A stretch of 5,959 nt of DNA, taken from NCBI RefSeq assembly GCF_900698845.1, contig NZ_LR217693.1, positions 1 to 5,959 on the forward strand. Direction: 5' to 3'. Under the pieces are notes generated by a model that was not told where the DNA came from, ran no database searches, and saw only the letters and a list, made by a program, of their open reading frames with translations. This document shows, one piece after another, positions 1-5,959 of the stretch. A program made the translations under genes and the position numbers. How positions within the stretch are numbered: position 1 is the first letter of the stretch; each line of letters begins with the position of its first letter. Source of the stretch: Buchnera aphidicola (Cinara cf. splendens/pseudotsugae 3390) (GTDB taxonomy: Bacteria > Pseudomonadota > Gammaproteobacteria > Enterobacterales > Enterobacteriaceae).

Positions 1-29
1 AAATATATTTTGATATTGCTAAAAAATAT

Positions 30-1241
<1,212 letters not shown>

Positions 1242-1242
<1 letters not shown>

Positions 1243-2642
1243 TGAATACAACATTATATCAAAAAATATTTAATTCACATTTAATACATAATGAAAAAAA
1301 CATCACACCAATTATTTATATTGATCTTCATTTAATACATGAAGTAACTTCCCCGCAAGCATTTAATGGCTTGAGAGAAAAAAACAGATCAGTGCGTAGA
1401 CCCCAACAAACATTCGCAACTATGGACCACAACGTCCCCACTCTCTCTAGAGAGGTTAGTCATTCGACTAAAATGGCAAGATTACAGATGTCAACTTTAT
1501 TGAAAAATTGTCATGATTTTGGTGTTTCTTGTTATGATTTAAAAAATATAAATCAAGGTATTGTACATGTTGTAGGTCCTGAACAAGGTATGACTCTTCC
1601 TGGTATGACGATTGTTTGTGGGGATTCACATACGTCAACGCATGGAGCATTTGGTTCGTTAGCTTTTGGAATAGGAACTTCTGAAGTAGAACATGTTTTA
1701 GCTACACAGACATTACCACAAAATTATATGAAGAATATGCGTATATATATTTATGGAAACTTGAAAAAAAATGTATATTCTAAAGATGTTATCTTAAAAA
1801 TCATAAATCAACTTGGTACTTCTGGTGGATCTGGTTATGTAATTGAATTTACTGGTCCTATTATAAAAAATATGAGTATGGAAAGTCGAATGACTATTTG
1901 TAATATGGCAATTGAATTAGGTGCAAAATCAGGGATTATTCAACCTGATAATATTACTTATGAATATTTAAAAAATAAAAATTTTGTTCCTAAAAATAGA
2001 TCCTGGAAAGAATATACGAAGTTATGGAATTCATTAAAATCTGGATCAAAATCTTTTTTTGAAAAAGATGTATTAATTAACATATCAAATTTATCTCCAC
2101 AGGTAACATGGGGAACTAATCCATCACAAGTTATTTCTATTACAAATAAAATTCCAGAATTGAAATCTTTTAAAGACAAAAATGCATTAGAAAATGCAAA
2201 AAAATCATTAGAGTATATGGGTTTAAAACCAGGTTCTAGTTTAATTAATGTACCAATTAATAAAGTATTTATTGGTTCTTGCACTAATTCTCGTATTGAA
2301 GATTTACGTGTAGTAGCTTCAGTAGTAAAAAATAAATTAGTTGCGGATAATGTAGAGGCATTAATTGTTCCTGGATCGGGACTAGTAAAAAAACAAGCTG
2401 AAAAAGAAGGTTTAGATAAAATTTTCAAAAAATCTGGTTTTCAATGGCGACATGCTGGTTGTTCTATGTGTTTAGGTATGAATGAAGATCAATTAAAACC
2501 ATATGAAAGATGTGCTTCTACAAGTAATAGAAATTTTGAAGGAAGACAAGGTTTGAATGGTCGAACTCATTTAATGAGTCCTTGGCTAGCTGCTCAGACA
2601 GCTTTATATGGAAAATTTATTAACGTTGATAATTTTCTTTAA
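1242..2642 (+). CDS. leuC: 3-isopropylmalate dehydratase large subunit LeuC
   Basis: LeuC is the iron-sulfur subunit of isopropylmalate isomerase, which converts 2-isopropylmalate to 3-isopropylmalate together with LeuD. At 466 residues it matches the E. coli length exactly. The three cysteines that hold the [4Fe-4S] cluster are present at C347 (GSCTNSR) and at C407 and C410 (GCSMC). Other aconitase-family landmarks are HEVTSPQAF (33-41), TMDHN (60-64), GDSHTSTHG (127-135), QVTWGTNP (287-294) and the C-terminal NRNFEGRQG (429-437). The ATG overlaps the leuB stop by one base and has no good Shine-Dalgarno site, so translation probably depends on coupling. The early coding region (1351-1460) is much richer in GC than the rest of the gene. 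leuD follows after 26 bp. Confidence 0.97.
1351..1460 (+). other. GC-rich patch within leuC
   Basis: By hand count 52 of 110 bases are G or C (47%), compared with 25 of 110 (23%) in a stretch later in the same gene (2161-2270). Of the 37 codons around residues 37-73, about 16 end in G or C, including a run such as GAC CAC AAC GTC CCC. A perfect 12-bp palindrome, CTCTCTAGAGAG (1443-1454), lies inside. The protein stays normal across the patch, so this is a compositional feature of an intact gene; its cause is unknown. Confidence 0.6.
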
Positions 2643-2651
2643 TAAACTTTT

Positions 2652-2668
2652 AGGATAATTTTATTATC
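2652..2668 (+). promoter_or_regulatory. leuD ribosome binding site with adjacent small hairpin
   Basis: AGGA (2652-2655) is the only Shine-Dalgarno-like sequence before leuD, but it stands 13 bases from the ATG at 2669, which is longer than ideal. The bases between are a perfect small inverted repeat, GATAAT (2654-2659), loop TTT, ATTATC (2663-2668), which ends directly at the start codon. If folded in mRNA it would overlap the last two bases of the AGGA site and abut the start codon, so it could lower LeuD initiation; if partly folded it could bring the site nearer to the ATG. The six base pairs are nearly all A-U, so stability is low. Confidence 0.4.
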
Positions 2669-3274
2669 ATGCAAAAATTTACACAACATGTAGGTATCAT
2701 AGCTCCTTTTAATATATCTAACATTGATACTGATGTAATTATTCCTAAACAATTTTTACAAAAAATTGATAAAGTTGGATTTGGTAAAAAATTATTTTTT
2801 AATTGGAGATTTTTAAATTCTAGTGGTACATCAAAAAATCCTGATTTTATTTTAAATAAAAAAAATTACAGTAAAGCTAGCATTTTATTAACTCGTAGTA
2901 ATTTTGGATGTGGTTCATCTCGAGAACACGCTGTATGGGCTTTAATGGATTATGGTTTTAAGGTAGTTATTGCGCATAGTTTTTCTGATATTTTTATAAA
3001 TAATTGTTTAAATAATCGTTTATTGTTGATTTCTTTATCTAAAGATATAATAGATAAATTGTTTTTAATACTAAAAAAAAAAAAAAATGTTTTATGCATG
3101 ATCAATTTATTAAAAGAAACGATTATTGTTGATAATTATTGTGTTAAATTCATGATTGATTCTATTCAAAAACAATCAATCATGTATGGATTTGATAGCA
3201 TTGATTATACTCTAAAACATGAAAAAAAAATAAATTTTTATGAAAAAAATCATTCCATTTATAATTTTTATTAA
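2669..3274 (+). CDS. leuD: 3-isopropylmalate dehydratase small subunit LeuD
   Basis: LeuD is the small 'swivel' subunit that completes the LeuCD isomerase and contributes substrate-binding residues. The product is 201 residues, the same as in E. coli, and aligns throughout. Landmarks are NIDTDVIIPKQFL (18-30), WRFL (46-49), NPDF (57-60) and the substrate loop FGCGSSREHA (79-88), followed by WALMDYGFKVVIA (90-102). The next residue, His103, replaces the Pro found in E. coli (IAPSF becomes IAHSF). The last 70 residues are more diverged and Lys/Ile/Asn-rich, as expected from AT pressure. A 15-A run inside the gene (3073-3087) encodes part of a Lys4-Asn stretch (137-141) and could cause polymerase slippage. 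It lies 26 bp after leuC and 129 bp before leuA. Confidence 0.96.
   Translation: MQKFTQHVGIIAPFNISNIDTDVIIPKQFLQKIDKVGFGKKLFFNWRFLNSSGTSKNPDFILNKKNYSKASILLTRSNFGCGSSREHAVWALMDYGFKVVIAHSFSDIFINNCLNNRLLLISLSKDIIDKLFLILKKKKNVLCMINLLKETIIVDNYCVKFMIDSIQKQSIMYGFDSIDYTLKHEKKINFYEKNHSIYNFY
3073..3087 (+). repeat. 15-A homopolymer inside leuD
   Basis: Fifteen consecutive A residues span the end of Leu136, four AAA lysine codons and the start of Asn141. The reading frame is intact with this length. A run this long is a known type of slippage site for RNA and DNA polymerases in AT-rich endosymbionts, so a fraction of transcripts may be frameshifted or frame-restored. Confidence 0.9.
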
Positions 3275-3314
3275 AAATATATTTTATTATATATTATTAA
3301 ATTAAAATAAAAAA

Positions 3315-3361
3315 TTTCCTTCAGATAGTTTATTTTTAATAGTGAAATTATCTGAAGGAAA
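3315..3361. promoter_or_regulatory. Strong inverted repeat between leuD and leuA
   Basis: TTTCCTTCAGATA (3315-3327) is the perfect reverse complement of TATCTGAAGGAAA (3349-3361). The pairing can continue inward with a G-U and three A-U pairs, giving a stem of about 17 bp around a 13-base loop. It includes four G-C pairs in a region that is otherwise almost all A and T. It lies 40 bp after the leuD stop and 42 bp before the leuA start. On the + strand no T run follows the stem, so it is not a standard terminator for leuBCD; on the - strand the stem is followed by TTTTATTTTAA, which is terminator-like for antisense transcription. It may instead protect the leuBCD mRNA 3' end, act as a processing site, or attenuate read-through into leuA. 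Confidence 0.75.
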
Positions 3362-3391
3362 ATAAATTATAAATTATTATATTAATTAATT

Positions 3392-3396
3392 GGTGA
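3392..3396 (+). promoter_or_regulatory. Shine-Dalgarno site of leuA
   Basis: GGTGA stands 7 bases before the ATG at 3404, one of the clearer ribosome binding sites in the window. It supports this start, as does agreement of the N-terminus with E. coli LeuA (Asp14 falls at the same residue number). No convincing -35/-10 pair is visible between the hairpin and this site. Confidence 0.6.
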
Positions 3397-3403
3397 AAAG
3401 TGT

Positions 3404-4951
3404 ATGAAAGAAAAAATAATTATTCTTGATACAACATTACGTGATGGTGAACAGGCTTTGCAGGCTAGTTTAAACTCAAATGAGAAAATTCAAATTGCCT
3501 TAGCTTTAGAACGTATGGGTGTAGATATTATTGAAGCAGGTTTTCCTATTTCATCACCAGGAGATTTTAAATCAATACAATCTATTTCCAAAGTCCTCAA
3601 AAAAAGTAAAATATGTAGTTTAGCTCGTTGTTTATTTAAAGATATTGACATAGCTGCACAAGCTATGAAATATGCTCAGGACTTTAGAATTCATCTTTTT
3701 TTAGGGACCTCTAACTTACATATATCTTCTAAATTAAAAAAAAATTTTAATGAAATCATAGACATGGCAACATCTTCTATTATTCAAGCAAAACGTTATA
3801 CAAATGATGTTGAATTTTCATGTGAAGATGCAGGAAGAACTTCTATAGATAATTTGTGTAGTATAATTGAAGCTGTAATAGAAGCAGGGGCTACCACTAT
3901 TAACATTCCAGATACAGTTGGATACACTACTCCCACACAATTTAAAAATATTATTTGTTCCATATTTGACAGAGTAAAAAATATACATAAAATCATTGTT
4001 TCTGTTCATTGCCATAATGACTTAGGAATGGCTGTAGGAAACTCTATCAGTGCTGTTGAAGCTGGAGCTAGACAAATTGAAGGAACTATGAATGGCTTAG
4101 GAGAAAGAGCAGGAAATACAGCTTTAGAAGAAGTAATTATGGCATTAAATGTACATCAAGATGTTTTAAAAAAATATACTAATATTAATCTTAAGGAAAT
4201 TTATAAAACGAGTAAAATAGTTAGTCAATTTTGCAATATGCCTATTTCAGCAAATAAAGCAATTGTAGGAAAAAATGCGTTTTCACATTCTTCTGGAATT
4301 CATCAAGACGGTGTGTTGAAAAATCGAGAAAATTATGAAATTATCGATCCAATTTCTATTGGATTAAATCATTGTAAATTAAATTTAACTTCTCGATCTG
4401 GAAGAGCAGCTGTTAAACACCACATGCAAAAAATGGGATATAGAAAAAATGATTATAATTTAAATGAATTATATGTTGATTTTTTAAAATTAGCTGATAA
4501 AAAAGGACGAATTTTTGATTACGATTTAGAAGCTTTAGCATTTTTTAAAAAACAACAAAATCTTCGAGAATATTTTAAATTAGAATATTTTGATGTACAG
4601 TCTAAATTATCAGGTTTATCTGTAGCATCTATTATTTTGATGTGTGGAACTGAAATAAACATTCAAAAAGCTACTACTAGTAATGGTCCTGTAGATGCAA
4701 TTTATCAAGCCTTAAATAAAGCAACCTTATATTCTATTATTTTAAAAAAATTTCATTTAGTTGCTAATGGTGAAGGTAAAGATGCTTTAGGAAAAGTAGA
4801 TATTGTTGTACAGTACAAATCGCGTAATTTTCACGGAGTAGGTTTAGCCACCGATATTATTGAAGCATCAGCACAAGCAATGGTAAATGTATTAAATTAC
4901 ATTTGGAAATCTACACAAATTAACAAAGAACTTGAAAAGCTCTATAAATGA
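3404..4951 (+). CDS. leuA: 2-isopropylmalate synthase LeuA
   Basis: LeuA commits 2-ketoisovalerate to leucine synthesis by condensing it with acetyl-CoA in the cytosol. The product is 515 residues against 523 in E. coli; only the extreme C-terminus is shorter. The catalytic TIM barrel shows DTTLRDGEQ (9-17) with R13 and metal-binding D14, the metal ligands H202 and H204 in VHCHNDLG, and N238 after GLGERAG. The linker carries [18 protein letters not shown] (295-312) and [13 protein letters not shown] (328-340). The C-terminal leucine-binding regulatory domain (about 390-515) is retained, with GPVDA (428-432), GKDALG (458-463) and [14 protein letters not shown] (476-489), so feedback inhibition by leucine is likely. 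It has its own Shine-Dalgarno site and follows a strong hairpin, so it may be expressed separately from leuBCD. In most Buchnera leucine plasmids leuA precedes leuB; here it follows leuD. Confidence 0.97.
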   Translation: MKEKIIILDTTLRDGEQALQASLNSNEKIQIALALERMGVDIIEAGFPISSPGDFKSIQSISKVLKKSKICSLARCLFKDIDIAAQAMKYAQDFRIHLFLGTSNLHISSKLKKNFNEIIDMATSSIIQAKRYTNDVEFSCEDAGRTSIDNLCSIIEAVIEAGATTINIPDTVGYTTPTQFKNIICSIFDRVKNIHKIIVSVHCHNDLGMAVGNSISAVEAGARQIEGTMNGLGERAGNTALEEVIMALNVHQDVLKKYTNINLKEIYKTSKIVSQFCNMPISANKAIVGKNAFSHSSGIHQDGVLKNRENYEIIDPISIGLNHCKLNLTSRSGRAAVKHHMQKMGYRKNDYNLNELYVDFLKLADKKGRIFDYDLEALAFFKKQQNLREYFKLEYFDVQSKLSGLSVASIILMCGTEINIQKATTSNGPVDAIYQALNKATLYSIILKKFHLVANGEGKDALGKVDIVVQYKSRNFHGVGLATDIIEASAQAMVNVLNYIWKSTQINKELEKLYK

Positions 4952-4976
4952 TTTTTTCTAAGAAAAAAAATCATTT
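4946..4976 (+). terminator. AT-rich terminator-like hairpin at the end of leuA
   Basis: AAATGATTTTTT (4946-4957) pairs with AAAAAATCATTT (4965-4976), a 12-bp stem around a 7-base loop, and is followed by the T-rich CTTTTAT. The stem begins inside the last codons of leuA and includes its TGA stop (4949-4951). It looks like an intrinsic terminator, but has only two G-C pairs, so efficiency would be low. It separates leuA from repA1, which runs in the same direction, and could reduce read-through of leu transcription into the replication gene. Confidence 0.5.
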
Positions 4977-5094
4977 CTTTTATATAATAAAAAAGCAATT
5001 TTTATTTAATTTATACAATAAAATTTTAAATAATATTTATTTTTATACAAAAAATATATAATTATTGATAATTTCATAACAATTTTATTACAGG
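4977..5094 (+). promoter_or_regulatory. repA1 upstream region with candidate -10 and ribosome binding site
   Basis: This very AT-rich spacer holds a perfect TATAAT (5057-5062) with no good -35, a 14-bp dyad AATTAT-TG-ATAATT (5060-5073), and a 9-bp direct repeat TTTATACAA (5010-5018 and 5042-5050; starts 32 bp apart). AGG (5092-5094), 6 bases before the ATG, is the likely ribosome binding site. No ATG occurs between leuA and repA1, so there is no obvious coupled leader peptide such as tap of IncFII plasmids, and I see no structure resembling the copA antisense RNA. All short AT-only matches here could be chance. Confidence 0.35.
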
Positions 5095-5100
5095 TTATTC

Positions 5101-5946
5101 ATGTCAGAAAGAAAATATGTATACAATCCATATCCACAGTTTATTCAACCGGAAAATCATAGAAAACGCCCTATTTTTATTCGATACGCTATGGAACGTT
5201 CCGCAACAATTGACGTTGCTCATAATAAAATTTATTTATCTATCTGTAATTTTAAAAATCCTATTACTGGACGATTCTTACCACGCAAAAGACGTTTAAA
5301 TGAACATCGTGCTCGGGCTCTTCGAGCTATGATACAAGCCATGCTATATTACTTTAACATAACCTCTACTTTAGTTATGGCTTCCGTAGAGAGACTATCA
5401 GACGTGTGTGGTTTATCTACATATTCTAGTGCGGGTAATAAATCTATTACTAGAGCCTCTCGATTAATTACAGAATTCATGGAACCAATCGGATTAATTT
5501 GTTGTCAAAAAGTATGGGATAAAATTTTAGGAATGTATATTCCTAAAATTATATTATTACAACCTTTGTTTTTCATGTTGTTTGATATTTCTCAATCGCA
5601 ACTAATACAAATTAGAATTGCTCAATTACAATGGATAAATATTCAAAGAATATACAATAGAAAATCTCAAATAACGCTTTTTGAAATTGAACAAAGAGCA
5701 AAAGATAAGTATATTCAAAGAGCTTTTTGTTTTAGGAACTCCAAACATATGTTCAGTAAACAACAAAAAAAAGCTATAGAAATAATTCGATTAGAAAAAA
5801 AACATGCTCATTCCCACATTTTAAAAAATTTAATAAAAAGGTATTCAATTGAAGAACTGTGTTCTATAGGTTTAATTAATTTAAAAAGAAAAGTTAATCT
5901 AGAATATTTAAGATTAAAAAGATTAGCTAAACATTCAATTCCTTAA
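5101..5946 (+). CDS. repA1: RepFIIA-family plasmid replication initiator RepA1
   Basis: This protein initiates replication of IncFII-like plasmids by binding the origin and recruiting the host replisome; it is the hallmark gene of Buchnera leucine plasmids. The product is 281 residues, close to RepA of plasmid R1 (about 285). The central core aligns with the family: basic RKRRLNEHRARALRAMIQAML (62-82), then VERLSDVCGLST (96-107), SAGNKSITRASRLITEFMEPIGLI (110-133), YIPKIILLQPLFFMLFDIS (146-164). The C-terminal third (about 185-281) is rich in Lys, Arg and Ile and less conserved, consistent with a DNA-binding tail. The ATG has AGG 6 bases upstream, and the N-terminus MSERKYVYNP looks like other Buchnera RepA1 proteins as I remember them. 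The frame is open throughout. It is codirectional with the leu genes; the window ends 13 bp after its stop. Confidence 0.93.
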   Translation: MSERKYVYNPYPQFIQPENHRKRPIFIRYAMERSATIDVAHNKIYLSICNFKNPITGRFLPRKRRLNEHRARALRAMIQAMLYYFNITSTLVMASVERLSDVCGLSTYSSAGNKSITRASRLITEFMEPIGLICCQKVWDKILGMYIPKIILLQPLFFMLFDISQSQLIQIRIAQLQWINIQRIYNRKSQITLFEIEQRAKDKYIQRAFCFRNSKHMFSKQQKKAIEIIRLEKKHAHSHILKNLIKRYSIEELCSIGLINLKRKVNLEYLRLKRLAKHSIP

Positions 5947-5959
5947 TTTGATTTAATAT

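Noticed and set aside
1327..1329. Leu29 in LeuC (YIDLH) in place of the Arg in E. coli (YIDRH), considered as an unusual substitution.
   Set aside because: As I recall, Leu is common here in LeuC of other bacteria such as Bacillus, so it is probably normal variation.
1443..1454. 12-bp perfect palindrome CTCTCTAGAGAG in leuC, considered as an operator or recognition site.
   Set aside because: One or two 12-bp palindromes are expected by chance in 6 kb, and it is within coding sequence. It is mentioned only as part of the GC-rich patch.
1958..2428. 156-residue open frame on the - strand inside leuC.
   Set aside because: It is a shadow of a fully conserved leuC coding region, has no family resemblance that I recognise, and sits opposite aconitase-family motifs.
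4948..5061. A 37-codon open frame starting at an ATGA overlap with the leuA stop and ending 39 bp before repA1, which could look like a coupled leader peptide.
   Set aside because: Its product is almost only Phe, Tyr, Ile, Lys, Asn and Leu, as random AT-rich DNA gives, and it runs through the terminator-like hairpin. It has no recognisable domain or good ribosome binding site.
5130..5138. ATATCCACA, one mismatch from the DnaA box TTATCCACA, inside the 5' end of repA1.
   Set aside because: About one such near-match is expected by chance in a window of this size, and it encodes ordinary residues of RepA1 (Tyr-Pro-Gln).

Overview
The window is about 6 kb of strongly AT-rich bacterial DNA. It holds five intact genes on the + strand: leuB, leuC, leuD, leuA and a RepFIIA-family plasmid replication gene (repA1). 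All five proteins have near full family length and all catalytic or ligand-binding residues I checked are present. The AT-rich base composition, long homopolymer A tracts, gammaproteobacterial Leu proteins that align almost residue for residue with those of E. coli, and a RepA1 next to leu genes together point to Buchnera aphidicola, the obligate aphid endosymbiont, and specifically to its leucine plasmid (pLeu). I recognise this from memory of the family; no search was run.

Layout: 1-144 is a non-coding leader with candidate promoter elements and a 14-A tract. Then come leuB (145-1242), leuC (1242-2642, overlapping leuB by one base), leuD (2669-3274), a 129-bp gap with a strong 13-bp inverted repeat (3315-3361), leuA (3404-4951), a weak AT-rich terminator-like hairpin over the leuA stop codon, a 149-bp AT-rich gap, and repA1 (5101-5946). 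The window ends 13 bp after repA1. The total length and the absence of broken genes at either edge suggest that this could be the whole circular plasmid opened between repA1 and leuB; that is an inference.

How the genes work together: LeuA makes 2-isopropylmalate from 2-ketoisovalerate and acetyl-CoA, LeuC and LeuD form the isomerase that converts it to 3-isopropylmalate, and LeuB oxidises that to 2-ketoisocaproate. In aphids the last transamination is generally attributed to the host. Plasmid copy number, through RepA1, would set leu gene dosage. LeuA keeps its C-terminal leucine-sensing domain, whereas no leuL-type attenuator peptide is visible, so control may rest mainly on feedback inhibition and gene dosage.

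The window is mostly a known type of replicon. The points most worth a second look are the gene order leuBCD-leuA-repA1 instead of the common leuABCD, the hairpin before leuA, a 15-A tract inside leuD, an unusually GC-rich patch in early leuC, and a Thr-to-Ile change in the LeuB active-site motif. I saw no sign of a new defence, mobile or RNA system.
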